DNA of 64,000 bases from Bacteroidota bacterium (GTDB lineage Bacteria; Bacteroidota; Bacteroidia; Bacteroidales; Lentimicrobiaceae). Positions 51,893 through 60,191 of the stretch are shown piece after piece (positions within the stretch are counted from its first letter, which is position 1; each line of letters begins with the position of its first letter). The stretch spans positions 62,001-126,000 of the forward strand of contig JAEYSM010000016.1 in the NCBI GenBank assembly GCA_023434665.1, written 5' to 3'. The notes beneath the pieces are model-generated. The model saw only the letters and a list, made by a program, of their open reading frames with translations. It was not told the DNA's origin and ran no database searches. Both the position numbers and the translations under genes were made by a program.

Positions 51893-52597
51893 TCATGCTA
51901 ATAGGTCAGCCATATTAAAAGAACCTTTATGTCCCGGTAGCCATTCAGCTGCCAATATTGCCCCTAGTGCGAAACCTTTTCGATTATGGGCAATATGTTT
52001 TAATTCTATAGTGTCAAATTCTGAATTCCATTTAACAAGGTGTGTTCCAGGAACTTCACCAACCCTGTGACTCGTTATGTTTATTTTGTTTTTGTCCTTC
52101 TCATCCATTGACCATGCCTCATACTTCTTACATTGATCAATTATTCCTTCGGCCAATGAAATAGCTGTTCCACTTGGTGCATCCAGTTTATGAATGTGAT
52201 GTATTTCCTCAATAGAACCTTCATATGAGTTCAAGGGACAGAGTAATGCAGCGAGTTTACTATTTATTGAAAAGAAGACGTTAACACCAATGCTAAAGTT
52301 TGAAGCATAAAAAAAAGATTTACTCTCATAGGCAGCTCTGTTCTTTGCCGTAATTAACTGTTCATTCCACCCTGTAGTTCCTGACACGATAGGCAAATCA
52401 AGATCAAAACACTTATTTACTATTATTGGGGCAGTGCGTGGTGTGCTAAAATCAATCACTACATCACATTCGGGAATTTCTTTTTCAGACCATTCCTTAT
52501 CATCATTAAAAGTAGCAACAATCTTATGTCCTCTGCTCAGGGCTGCTATTTCTATTTCATGCCCCATTTTACCGTAACCGGAGATAATGATCTTCAC
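51893..52597 (-). CDS. dapB: 4-hydroxy-tetrahydrodipicolinate reductase
   Basis: A 234-residue DapB when started at the GTG at 52597, which gives KIIISGYGKMGHEIE, the standard nucleotide-binding N-terminus; the ATG upstream at 52636 would overlap the DUF5683 gene. The signature IHHIHKLDAPSGTA (His-His and Lys of the active site) is at about residues 134-147, and GTTGWNEQ is intact. It reduces a lysine and meso-diaminopimelate precursor. It follows the DUF5683 gene by 10 bp. Confidence 0.96.
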   Translation of the reverse strand: MKIIISGYGKMGHEIEIAALSRGHKIVATFNDDKEWSEKEIPECDVVIDFSTPRTAPIIVNKCFDLDLPIVSGTTGWNEQLITAKNRAAYESKSFFYASNFSIGVNVFFSINSKLAALLCPLNSYEGSIEEIHHIHKLDAPSGTAISLAEGIIDQCKKYEAWSMDEKDKNKINITSHRVGEVPGTHLVKWNSEFDTIELKHIAHNRKGFALGAILAAEWLPGHKGSFNMADLLA

Positions 52598-52607
52598 TTT
52601 AAAGTTG

Positions 52608-53213
52608 TTAAAAATTAAGACATAATCTAATTCCACCCGTACCGTATGGTTGTTGAGGCGTTTTGATCATTATTGGCTGTATATTCAGACTCAGGTCTTC
52701 TGAAACATCGTAATCAAAGAAATGAGCATCGACAGCAGCATCAACTACATTCAATATATACAAAGCTGCTGTAAAGATAACTGAAAGTTCAACTCTACGC
52801 CTGTAAAAGTCTCTTCCCCTTAAAAGATCATTTGGATCAGAGTATCTGACAACATACTCATTATTGATAGGAAATGTGTCACCATTGATTTTATACCTAT
52901 ATGCTTCAGTAAATTTCTTTTCCTCTTTGCTATTGATACTTATATTATATGCAAGAGCTCCGAACCCAGCATAGATGATAGGAATTTTCCAGTATTTTTT
53001 ATTATAGGCCTGGCCAAGTCCCGGTAGTATGAGTGAATAAATTGTAGCCTTATGTGCTGAATGACGTTCAATAACTGTGGTGTTGACTTCATTTGCAGGT
53101 ACAAGTGTATCCTGAGCAGCAACATCAGGTACTAAGATCAATATAAATAAAATCTTCAGGACAAAAAGTATTGAAGACCTCTTAAATGAAGGAATAAAAC
53201 GTAACCGTTTCAT
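52608..53213 (-). CDS. DUF5683 domain-containing protein
   Basis: A 201-residue protein with an N-terminal hydrophobic signal or anchor, then the DUF5683 region: AHKATIYSLILPGLGQAYNKKYWKIPIIYAGFG (residues 52-84) and LRGRDFYRRRVELSVIFTAALYIL with a further hydrophobic helix. The C-terminus reads RLCLNF. It lies between parB and dapB in almost all Bacteroidota that carry it, and its function is unknown. Neighbours suggest an envelope or cell-cycle link. Confidence 0.92.
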   Translation of the reverse strand: MKRLRFIPSFKRSSILFVLKILFILILVPDVAAQDTLVPANEVNTTVIERHSAHKATIYSLILPGLGQAYNKKYWKIPIIYAGFGALAYNISINSKEEKKFTEAYRYKINGDTFPINNEYVVRYSDPNDLLRGRDFYRRRVELSVIFTAALYILNVVDAAVDAHFFDYDVSEDLSLNIQPIMIKTPQQPYGTGGIRLCLNF

Positions 53214-53214
53214 T

Positions 53215-54114
53215 TTATAGTTGAGAAGCTGTAAGTTCCTGTATCAGGCGTTCCAGTTCCTTTTTATTTTGAAAGCTTATAACGATAGTGCCTTTCCCTT
53301 TATTGTTTTGAGAGATATTCACCTTTGTGCGGAATTTTTCTGAGAAATCTTTACTGAGATTTACAAATTCTTCTGACAGAATTTTTTTAACTGGTTGTTT
53401 AATTACAGGAATAATTTTCCCATAATTTTTAACTCTTAATTCAACTTCTCTAACTGATAAATCATTTTCAATGATTTCATGTAAAATCTTTAGCTGAGCT
53501 TCTTCCTCCTCCAGACTAAGCAGCGCACGGGCATGACCCATTGTAATATGGCCGTCACGAATTGCAATTTGCACACCAGCAGGAAGTTTCAGAAGTCTAA
53601 GATAATTTGTAACCGTTGACCTGTTTTTTCCAACTCTTTGGCTCAATTCTTCCTGAGTTAATTCACACTCTTCTATAAGTCTTTGATAACTGATGGCTAT
53701 TTCAAGAGAATTGAGGTTTTCCCGCTGAATATTTTCAACCAGAGCCATCTCCAAAACCTGTTGGTCATTCGCAATTCTGATATAACAAGGAACTTCAGAC
53801 AGTCCAGCCAATTGAGAAGCTCTCAACCTCCTTTCGCCTGAAATAAGCTGATATTTATCATAGCCCATTTTTCTAACAGTGAGAGGTTGAATTATACCTT
53901 GCTCACGAATAGAATCGGCCAATTCGTTTAAGGCTTCAGGTTCAAATTCAGTTCTTGGCTGAAAAGGATTCGTTTCAATCTGATCTATAGGAATTGAGGC
54001 AATAGCTCCGGCTACAAAGCTTCCAGTGCTATCTTTCGAGGTTATGTCAGTATCCGGACTCTCCAGTATTGCGCTGAGTCCTCTTCCAAGTGCCTTCTTT
54101 TTAGAATTCATCAT
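53215..54114 (-). CDS. parB: chromosome partitioning protein ParB
   Basis: A 299-residue ParB: KALGRGLSAILE start, IPIDQIETNPFQPR (N-terminal CTPase domain) near residue 40, VLEMALVENIQRENLNSLE box, LTQEELSQRVGKNRSTVTNYLRLLKL (helix-turn-helix) and a dimerising C-terminus. It binds parS sites; none was seen in the window. parA ends 14 bp inside parB. Confidence 0.97.
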   Translation of the reverse strand: MMNSKKKALGRGLSAILESPDTDITSKDSTGSFVAGAIASIPIDQIETNPFQPRTEFEPEALNELADSIREQGIIQPLTVRKMGYDKYQLISGERRLRASQLAGLSEVPCYIRIANDQQVLEMALVENIQRENLNSLEIAISYQRLIEECELTQEELSQRVGKNRSTVTNYLRLLKLPAGVQIAIRDGHITMGHARALLSLEEEEAQLKILHEIIENDLSVREVELRVKNYGKIIPVIKQPVKKILSEEFVNLSKDFSEKFRTKVNISQNNKGKGTIVISFQNKKELERLIQELTASQL

Positions 54115-54916
54115 CTATATTAATTTGTTTTTCGGAAGATTTGATATTAGTAAGTTCGTTTTTCTGAAGAATCTCCCTTGCCAGGTTCAGGTAATTTATA
54201 GCACCGGTTGAATTAATGTCATGCATAATAATAGTTTCCCCAAAGCTCGGAGCTTCCCCAAGTTTTGTATTTCTATTAATTAGTGTATCAAACACCATAT
54301 TTTGGAAATGGGCCTTAACTTCATCCACAACCTGATTTGACAAACGGAGGCGTGAATCATACATGGTCAGTAGTATGCCTTCAATATCTAATGTTGGATT
54401 TAATCTTGACTGAACAATTTTAATAGTATTCAATAGTTTTCCCAAACCCTCCAGTGCAAAATATTCACATTGAACCGGAACAATCACTGAATCTGCAGCT
54501 ACCAGCGCATTAACAGTAATCAGACCTAGTGATGGACTGCAATCGATAATTATAAAATCGTATTCATCTTTTAGCTTACCTATAACTCTTCGCATCAATT
54601 TCTCACGGTTAGGTTGATTGATTATTTCAATCTCTGCACCAACCAGATCAATATGAGCAGGTAAAAGATCAAGATTTGGGGTTGAAGTGTTGAGAATGAT
54701 ATTCTTAGGTTCAACCTCATCCAGTAAACATTCGTAAATGCTTGTTTTTATATTTTTTGGATCAAATCCTACTCCTGATGTACTGTTTGCTTGAGGATCG
54801 GCATCAATGATTAATGTGCGGAATTCAAGTACTGCAAATGCAGCTCCCAGGTTAATTGCTGTGGTTGTTTTTCCAACACCACCTTTCTGATTAGCAACGG
54901 CTATAACTTTACCCAT
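54101..54916 (-). CDS. parA: chromosome partitioning ATPase ParA (Soj)
   Basis: A 271-residue ParA with the deviant Walker A NQKGGVGKTTTAINLG at residues 9-24, LIIDADPQANSTSG and FIIIDCSPSLGLITVNAL. It drives segregation of the chromosome with ParB, whose gene it overlaps by 14 bp. A TATTTTTG box at 54985-54978 (minus strand) lies about 60 bp upstream. Confidence 0.97.
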   Translation of the reverse strand: MGKVIAVANQKGGVGKTTTAINLGAAFAVLEFRTLIIDADPQANSTSGVGFDPKNIKTSIYECLLDEVEPKNIILNTSTPNLDLLPAHIDLVGAEIEIINQPNREKLMRRVIGKLKDEYDFIIIDCSPSLGLITVNALVAADSVIVPVQCEYFALEGLGKLLNTIKIVQSRLNPTLDIEGILLTMYDSRLRLSNQVVDEVKAHFQNMVFDTLINRNTKLGEAPSFGETIIMHDINSTGAINYLNLAREILQKNELTNIKSSEKQINIDDEF

Positions 54917-54977
54917 GTATTCTTACTAGCTTTAACTCAATTGGTTATTTTGGTAAACCAAGACCTGGTTTAGTTCA

Positions 54978-54985
54978 CAAAAATA
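54978..54985 (-). promoter_or_regulatory. -7 element before parA
   Basis: TATTTTTG on the minus strand fits TAnnTTTG. The candidate -33 region reads TTA rather than TTG. It would drive the parA-parB-DUF5683-dapB run. Confidence 0.45.
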
Positions 54986-55072
54986 CAATTAATTTACTGT
55001 CCATGACTAACCATTAATTCAAAGTTGTTAACATTACCAGCTTATTAGCTTTTTTCTAAAACTGAAAACTAC

Positions 55073-55080
55073 TACTTTTG
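55073..55080 (+). promoter_or_regulatory. -7 element before nusB
   Basis: TACTTTTG fits TAnnTTTG, 39 bp before the nusB ATG. No clear -33 TTG. Confidence 0.45.
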
Positions 55081-55118
55081 TACCCTTGTTTACTTAAGTT
55101 CATTTACATAAACTTTTC

Positions 55119-56081
55119 ATGCTGAGCAGAAGACATTTAAGGATTAAGGTCATGCAATCTTTGTATGCCCATTTCCAGACGGAAGGTAGTGCCATAATAA
55201 TGAGTGAGAAAAAACTGGTAGCTAATATTGAGAGCATATATGATTTGTATATCCATTTCTTGTCTGCAATTCTAGAGGTTAGTGATACAGCCCGGAATCT
55301 TATCGAAGACGCCCGGTTAAAGTTCCTTCCAACACCGGAAGATCTTAATCCAAATACACGATTTATTGACAATCTACTTATAAATCAGTTTGATAATAAT
55401 GTTGATCTTCGGAAGAATATTAATCGTTTAAAGATTAACTGGTCGAATGAAAAGGATTTATTCAGAAGAATTTATTTAGGTTTCCGCGAAAGTGATGACT
55501 TTAAATCGTACATGAATTCACCCACTTCTGGATACAAAGACGACAAAGAAATTGTGGTAAGTTTACTTTCAAGGTATTTGTTGGCAAATGAGGCGTTTGT
55601 AAGTCTTTTTGAAGAAAAGAATATCTATTGGGCTGATGATATCGATACTGCGGTCATGATGGTTCTTAAGACCATTAAAAAATGGTCTAAAACTTATAAT
55701 GAATACCAACCATTACCTCCTTTATTAGTGACTCCTGACGAAGAAGGTGATGATCTGATAAAGGATTTTGTTCTGAAATTATTCAGGAAGACCATTACCA
55801 GAAGTGATGAATTCGACACTTTAATTGCGAAATATGCAGCTAATTGGGAACTTGAAAGAATAGCAATACTTGATGTAATACTTTTTAAAATGGCTCTGGC
55901 AGAATTTACAGAGTTTCCATCCATACCCGTAAAAGTTACCATCAACGAATACATTGAAATCTCAAAAGAATACAGTACTCCTAAAAGTAAGCAATTTATA
56001 AATGGTCTGCTCGACAAGATGTCCTCAGATCTTAAAAATGAAGGAGTAATTAAGAAAATGGGAAGAGGATTGATTGAGTAA
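55119..56081 (+). CDS. nusB: transcription antitermination factor NusB, long Bacteroidota form
   Basis: A 320-residue NusB. The N-terminus SRRHLRIKVMQSLYAHFQTEG and the C-terminal RNA-binding helical block (ANWELERIAILDVILFKMALAEF, VTINEYIEISKEYSTPKSKQFINGLLDK) are the family hallmarks. A long helical insertion (about residues 90-215) explains the extra length compared with the usual 140 residues, as commonly seen in this phylum. It aids rRNA antitermination. It is followed after 3 bp by a GNAT gene. Confidence 0.94.
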   Translation: MLSRRHLRIKVMQSLYAHFQTEGSAIIMSEKKLVANIESIYDLYIHFLSAILEVSDTARNLIEDARLKFLPTPEDLNPNTRFIDNLLINQFDNNVDLRKNINRLKINWSNEKDLFRRIYLGFRESDDFKSYMNSPTSGYKDDKEIVVSLLSRYLLANEAFVSLFEEKNIYWADDIDTAVMMVLKTIKKWSKTYNEYQPLPPLLVTPDEEGDDLIKDFVLKLFRKTITRSDEFDTLIAKYAANWELERIAILDVILFKMALAEFTEFPSIPVKVTINEYIEISKEYSTPKSKQFINGLLDKMSSDLKNEGVIKKMGRGLIE

Positions 56082-56084
56082 CAT

Positions 56085-56519
56085 ATGACAACTGAAATCA
56101 TTGACTATAAACCTGAGTACTTTCCAAAGCTTAATGAATTTTGGATAGAGACAGGACTGGGAGGTAGTTATAGAGGGGATACTGCAGAAATTATCAATGG
56201 GACAATTAATTCAGGCGGGCACCTGTTGATGATGATTAATAGCGAGACCAAAGAAATCATCGGTACTTCCTGGCTTACCAATGACAACAGAAGGACTTAT
56301 TTGCATCATTTTGGCATTCGCGAAAAATATCGCCGCCAAGGACTCGCCCGCCAATTGTTAAATTATTCATTACAAATTGCTTATAATGATGGATTTCAAG
56401 TTAAACTTGAAGTTCATAAAGACAATATTGCTGCCATTAATTTATATCAACAGTTCGGTTTTAAGTATCTCGGAGATTATGAAGTATTGATAAAGCGAGA
56501 GCTTCCATCTATAGAATAG
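56085..56519 (+). CDS. GNAT family N-acetyltransferase
   Basis: A 144-residue GNAT protein with the acetyl-CoA motif HHFGIREKYRRQGLARQLLN (near residues 84-103) and LEVHKDNIAAINLYQQFGFKYLG toward the C-terminus. Substrate unknown. It starts 3 bp after nusB stops, so it is co-transcribed with it. Confidence 0.93.
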   Translation: MTTEIIDYKPEYFPKLNEFWIETGLGGSYRGDTAEIINGTINSGGHLLMMINSETKEIIGTSWLTNDNRRTYLHHFGIREKYRRQGLARQLLNYSLQIAYNDGFQVKLEVHKDNIAAINLYQQFGFKYLGDYEVLIKRELPSIE

Positions 56520-56530
56520 CTCCTTTTTAT

Positions 56531-56538
56531 TATCTTTG
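56531..56538 (+). promoter_or_regulatory. -7 element before the DUF1573 gene
   Basis: TATCTTTG is an exact match, 30 bp before the ATG at 56569. It may start a second transcript for DUF1573-yajC-ybbR. Confidence 0.5.
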
Positions 56539-56568
56539 TATTCTTGATAATCTAATTTTCCTTTAAAA

Positions 56569-57045
56569 ATGAAAGTCACAAAGTTTTTCTACATATTGCT
56601 TGTTTCAATTGTAATATTCAGTGCTCAATCCTGTAAGCAGAATTCAGACAATAATAATTTATTGCCAACTGATATTGTAAAAAATCCAAATTCGGCTCAG
56701 GGAATGGTTAATTCTGAAATGCCTATTATTGAATTTGATAAGGATATTTATGATTTTGGCCGGATTATTCAGGGGGAAAAAGTTTCATATAACTTTAAGT
56801 TTACCAATACTGGGAAATCTGACCTGATTATAACCAAAGTAACTTCATCATGTGGTTGTACTGTAGGTGATTTTTCACGAAAACCAATCAAGCCTGGTGA
56901 ATCTGATAAAATTGAAGTAAAATTTGACAGTGAAAACAGAAGAGGAATACAGAATAAAACCGTTACTGTATTAAGCAATGCACAGCCAAGCACTTTTACA
57001 TTGAGGATTAAAGCTCAGGTTGTTTTACCGGAAGAAATGAATTAA
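56569..57045 (+). CDS. DUF1573 lipoprotein
   Basis: A 158-residue lipoprotein: signal sequence ending FSAQSC (Cys near residue 22), a flexible Asn-rich stretch, then the DUF1573 beta-sandwich with DFGRIIQGEKVSYNFKFTNTG, VTSSCGCTVGDFSRKP and NKTVTVLSNAQP. The Cys-Gly-Cys is the usual family feature. Function unknown. It is the customary neighbour of yajC. Confidence 0.93.
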   Translation: MKVTKFFYILLVSIVIFSAQSCKQNSDNNNLLPTDIVKNPNSAQGMVNSEMPIIEFDKDIYDFGRIIQGEKVSYNFKFTNTGKSDLIITKVTSSCGCTVGDFSRKPIKPGESDKIEVKFDSENRRGIQNKTVTVLSNAQPSTFTLRIKAQVVLPEEMN

Positions 57046-57066
57046 ACCTTTAATAAATTCAAACCA

Positions 57067-57396
57067 ATGTTGACAAATATTCTTTTAATGGGGGCTCCTG
57101 CAGGAGATCCGGGTAGTGGAAGCGGATACAGTTCCTTGATCTTTCTTGCATTGATCATGGTAGTTTTCTATTTCTTCTTTATCAGACCACAATCAAAAAA
57201 AGCAAAGGATCTTCGCAAATACCGCGAATCCTTAAAGAAAGGTGATAAAGTAGTAACTATTGGCGGTATGCATGCCAAGATAGTTGAAGTTCAGGACACA
57301 ACTTTTACTCTTGAAGTGGAAAATGGTACACGTATGCGTTTTGATAAAAGTGCAATAGCATCAAGTTCAGACGATCAGATTCCTGAAACTAAATAA
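57067..57396 (+). CDS. yajC: preprotein translocase subunit YajC
   Basis: A 109-residue protein: Gly/Ser-rich N-terminus, one transmembrane helix (SSLIFLALIMVVFYFFFIRPQ) and the hydrophilic YajC domain with KKGDKVVTIGGMHAKIVEVQD. It associates with SecDF in the inner membrane. It sits between DUF1573 and ybbR. Confidence 0.96.
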   Translation: MLTNILLMGAPAGDPGSGSGYSSLIFLALIMVVFYFFFIRPQSKKAKDLRKYRESLKKGDKVVTIGGMHAKIVEVQDTTFTLEVENGTRMRFDKSAIASSSDDQIPETK

Positions 57397-57428
57397 GTAC
57401 CTGATTACAGATTTTGAATCGAAAATGA

Positions 57429-58424
57429 ATGAAGAAAGCGAATTTTCCTTTACGGAGAATTTTTGTGCCAAGCAGCAAGAAATATAGGAACAGATTTTCT
57501 ATATTTCTTGTCTGCATCATTCTTTCATTTTTTATGTGGGGATTAATAAAACTTTCACGAGTTTATGAAGCTCCTGTAAAATATGAACTTAACCTGCTCA
57601 ATACACCTTCTGATAAAGTGTTGGTTAAAGCTGTTGACACTTCTTTAACATTATATGTCAGAGCAAGAGGATTGGAGTTATATAGACAAATGTTTAATCC
57701 TTCCCGTCTTAAAATTAATATTGATTTATCGGGTATGCGATTAAGAAGAGAAGGTAATAGCTTCTATGGATATATGCGTACAAGTCGTTTGCTTAAAGAT
57801 ATATCAGAACAATTACCTCTTGATAACACATTACTAGGCATTGAACCAGATACCTTACGATATGTCTTTGAACAGGAATACAGAAGGAGAGTGCCAGTTG
57901 CTGCCGACCTACGGCTATCTTTTAGTGACCAGTTCCAGTTATATGATTCTATAAAACTTAATCCAGATTCAATTACACTCTTTGGAGTTAAATCGATTCT
58001 TGATACTACCTATTCTATAAAGACTGAACATCAGACGGTTAGAAATCTGAAAGAAAGTAAATTGATTACTCTAAAAATAATTAAGCCGAAAACAAAGCCA
58101 CCTGTTACTTTATCAACTGATACCGTAATAGCAGAGCTAAAAGTTGAACGATTCACAGAAGCGGAAATTGAGGTTCCGATTTCAAATAATTCAAAAGATG
58201 GAGTCAATTTCAGGACGTTTCCTGATAAAGTAAAGCTCACATGCAGAGTGGCAATGCGCGAATATGAGCGTCTTGACCCATCCTTATTTTCAGTTACCAT
58301 TAATGCAAAAGAAGCAGCAGCTTCCCAGAATAATCTTGCTGAAATAGTCATTACCCGGCAACCCTCTTTTGCCAGAGTTATCAGAATAAATCCTGATAAA
58401 GTAGAGTTTCTTATACTCAAATAA
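57429..58424 (+). CDS. YbbR-like domain protein
   Basis: A 331-residue protein with one N-terminal transmembrane helix (FSIFLVCIILSFFMWGLIKLS) followed by YbbR-type beta domains (ADLRLSFSDQFQLYDSIKLNPDSITLFG near residue 155 and a second copy later). The position after yajC is the usual one in this phylum. In other bacteria YbbR partners the diadenylate cyclase CdaA, which is not in the window. Confidence 0.9.
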   Translation: MKKANFPLRRIFVPSSKKYRNRFSIFLVCIILSFFMWGLIKLSRVYEAPVKYELNLLNTPSDKVLVKAVDTSLTLYVRARGLELYRQMFNPSRLKINIDLSGMRLRREGNSFYGYMRTSRLLKDISEQLPLDNTLLGIEPDTLRYVFEQEYRRRVPVAADLRLSFSDQFQLYDSIKLNPDSITLFGVKSILDTTYSIKTEHQTVRNLKESKLITLKIIKPKTKPPVTLSTDTVIAELKVERFTEAEIEVPISNNSKDGVNFRTFPDKVKLTCRVAMREYERLDPSLFSVTINAKEAAASQNNLAEIVITRQPSFARVIRINPDKVEFLILK

Positions 58425-58774
58425 ACCTTTCTAAAATCTGAGAGAGGATATCTCCAAACCTGACTGCCCTTTCCATTTCAATCATCGGCCTTTGAATTCA
58501 CTTAGGCCATTACCGATTATTTTCTTTTAACCGGATTCTTAAATTAATCGTATCTATAAATGGATTAACTATAAACTGAGGATAAACTAATAGCCTAGGC
58601 GTGTTTTAAGCGTATTCTAAGGGACTTCTAAACGAAAAAAAATAGTTAAAAAACCTTTAAGTCATAGTTAAAACAGACTTAAAATAATACTTCAAAACTT
58701 CTTTTTTTCATTTTAATTAAACATATAGGCTGTTTGTTTGTCAAAGTTTAATAATCAATTATTAAAGATGTAAA
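58425..58774. other. gene-free AT-rich spacer
   Basis: About 350 bp with no convincing reading frame. It has an 8-bp inverted repeat TTTAAGTC/GACTTAAA (58656-58663 and 58676-58683) and AATAAT-CA-ATTATT at 58750-58763. The interval is unusually long for this compact region and precedes a small ORF, so it may hold its regulatory region. Confidence 0.4.
58656..58683. repeat. 8-bp inverted repeat in the spacer after ybbR
   Basis: TTTAAGTC at 58656-58663 and its complement GACTTAAA at 58676-58683, with a 12-nt centre. No T-run follows, so a terminator is unlikely; an operator or RNA fold is possible. Confidence 0.4.
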
Positions 58775-58873
58775 ATGAAGAAAGTAGAAAAAATATTGCA
58801 AATCTTTCTCAAGGTATATCTTGAAAGAGAAATTGCTCTAAGAAGAATGAGGAAGCAGATGCTCTACGAATAA
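58775..58873 (+). CDS. possible 32-residue amphipathic small protein
   Basis: A 32-codon ORF starting MKKVEKILQIFLKVYLERE and ending RRMRKQMLYE. It is basic and predicted as one amphipathic helix. It starts from ATG and fills the gap before coaE, but it is short and no database match can be checked here. It could equally be a chance frame. Confidence 0.4.
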   Translation: MKKVEKILQIFLKVYLEREIALRRMRKQMLYE

Positions 58874-58882
58874 AAGATGATT

Positions 58883-58910
58883 TTGGCTTTGTTGAATTTT
58901 CCTATCTTTA
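58883..58910 (+). promoter_or_regulatory. probable coaE promoter
   Basis: TTG (58883-58885), 17-bp spacer and TATCTTTA (58903-58910), one base from TAnnTTTG. The coaE ATG is 19 bp further. Confidence 0.45.
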
Positions 58911-58929
58911 CAGGAAGAACTAATTAATT

Positions 58930-59535
58930 ATGTTGAAGATTGGGCTTACTGGAAGTATAGGCAGTGGAAAATCCACTATAGCAAAAGTCTTTTATGCTTT
59001 AGGTGCCCCCATATATGTATCTGATATAGAAGCTAAAAAGATTCTTGATTTTCCTGATATTGTAAAGACCATTACCACAAAGTTTGATAATAATCTTTTA
59101 AATGAAAAAGGCTTAATTAACCGTCAAGCCCTTGCATCTATTGTTTTCAATGATCCGGATGCTTTACGATGGCTTAATTCACTTATACATCCCCGCGTGC
59201 GAACCCATTTTCAGGAGTGGGTTAATTCTCATTTATCAGAACCTTATATTATACAGGAATCTGCAATAATGTTTGAAACTGGCTTTCATTCTTTTTTTGA
59301 TAAGATTATCGTAGTAACTTGTCCTGAGGAGCAAAGATTTGAGAGAGTTAAATCAAGGGACAATATGTCGAGGGAACAATTTCAGGAAAGAATGGAAAAT
59401 CAATGGTCAGAGGAACTGAAAGTAAAAAAAGCTGATTACATCATTGCAAATGACGATCATAGTCTTGCATTGCCTCAGGTTTTAAAACTTCATAAAGAGT
59501 TTATTAAGCTATCAGCTAAAAAAAATGTTGTTTGA
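58930..59535 (+). CDS. coaE: dephospho-CoA kinase
   Basis: A 201-residue CoaE: P-loop GLTGSIGSGKSTIAKVF (residues 5-21), VSDIEAKKIL (substrate Asp) and the IQESAIMFETGFHSFFDKI block. It catalyses the last step of coenzyme A synthesis. A Tudor-like protein gene follows after 18 bp. Confidence 0.97.
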   Translation: MLKIGLTGSIGSGKSTIAKVFYALGAPIYVSDIEAKKILDFPDIVKTITTKFDNNLLNEKGLINRQALASIVFNDPDALRWLNSLIHPRVRTHFQEWVNSHLSEPYIIQESAIMFETGFHSFFDKIIVVTCPEEQRFERVKSRDNMSREQFQERMENQWSEELKVKKADYIIANDDHSLALPQVLKLHKEFIKLSAKKNVV

Positions 59536-59553
59536 AAAAGTAAAATTTTAAAA

Positions 59554-60090
59554 ATGGACGAAATTAATCTAGGAATAGGTTCGAGGGTACAGCATCCACA
59601 ATTTGGTAAAGGAGTAATAATTCAGGTTCGCAGTGATGCCTGGGAGATTACATTTATAGAAAACGGAACGCGCCTCATTCAACGCAATTTTTCCGATTTA
59701 AAAATCATAGAGGCTGTTGAAACTCCGGAAGAAATGGTTACTTACGAAAAAATAGAAAAGAGTTTAATTCGGATTCTTAGACGATATTCAGATTTGCAGG
59801 AAACAATATCAATGGGATCCAGATGGACTGGTGGACGCATGGTTCTTTATCCTGGAGATCCGTCATTGAAAGAGAAAGAAATACCGATTGAAAATTTCTT
59901 TCATAAAATTGTGATGGTAAGAGACAGGTTAAGAGTAATGGAGCAAAGAGTTAATGCCAGTTCATTAAGCGATGAAGATAAGGTTAATATTCAGCAATAT
60001 ATAACTCGTATATATGGAAGTCTTACCACTTTTAATGTTCTTTTTAAGGAAAAGTCCGACTATTTCATCGGAGAAAAGGGAAGTGTATAA
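59554..60090 (+). CDS. Tudor-like (UvrD/PcrA C-terminal-like) domain protein
   Basis: A 178-residue soluble protein. Residues 7-52 (GSRVQHPQFGKGVIIQVRS, then WEITFIENGTRLIQRNF) look like the small beta barrel found at the end of UvrD/PcrA helicases, where it contacts RNA polymerase. The remainder is helical. No helicase motifs are present. It follows coaE by 18 bp and precedes aconitase. Function unknown; RNA polymerase contact is inference from the fold. Confidence 0.7.
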   Translation: MDEINLGIGSRVQHPQFGKGVIIQVRSDAWEITFIENGTRLIQRNFSDLKIIEAVETPEEMVTYEKIEKSLIRILRRYSDLQETISMGSRWTGGRMVLYPGDPSLKEKEIPIENFFHKIVMVRDRLRVMEQRVNASSLSDEDKVNIQQYITRIYGSLTTFNVLFKEKSDYFIGEKGSV

Positions 60091-60191
60091 ATTTATTGAT
60101 ACCTGAGGTATCAAAAGGCTCAGCATCGAGGTTTCTATACGAACAAACAGCTTTCATATCTGTTATTGCAGTCAAATTTAAGTAACCATTC

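Noticed and set aside
52598..52636. ATG start for dapB at 52636
   Set aside because: It overlaps the DUF5683 gene and precedes the standard N-terminus, which begins at the GTG at 52597.
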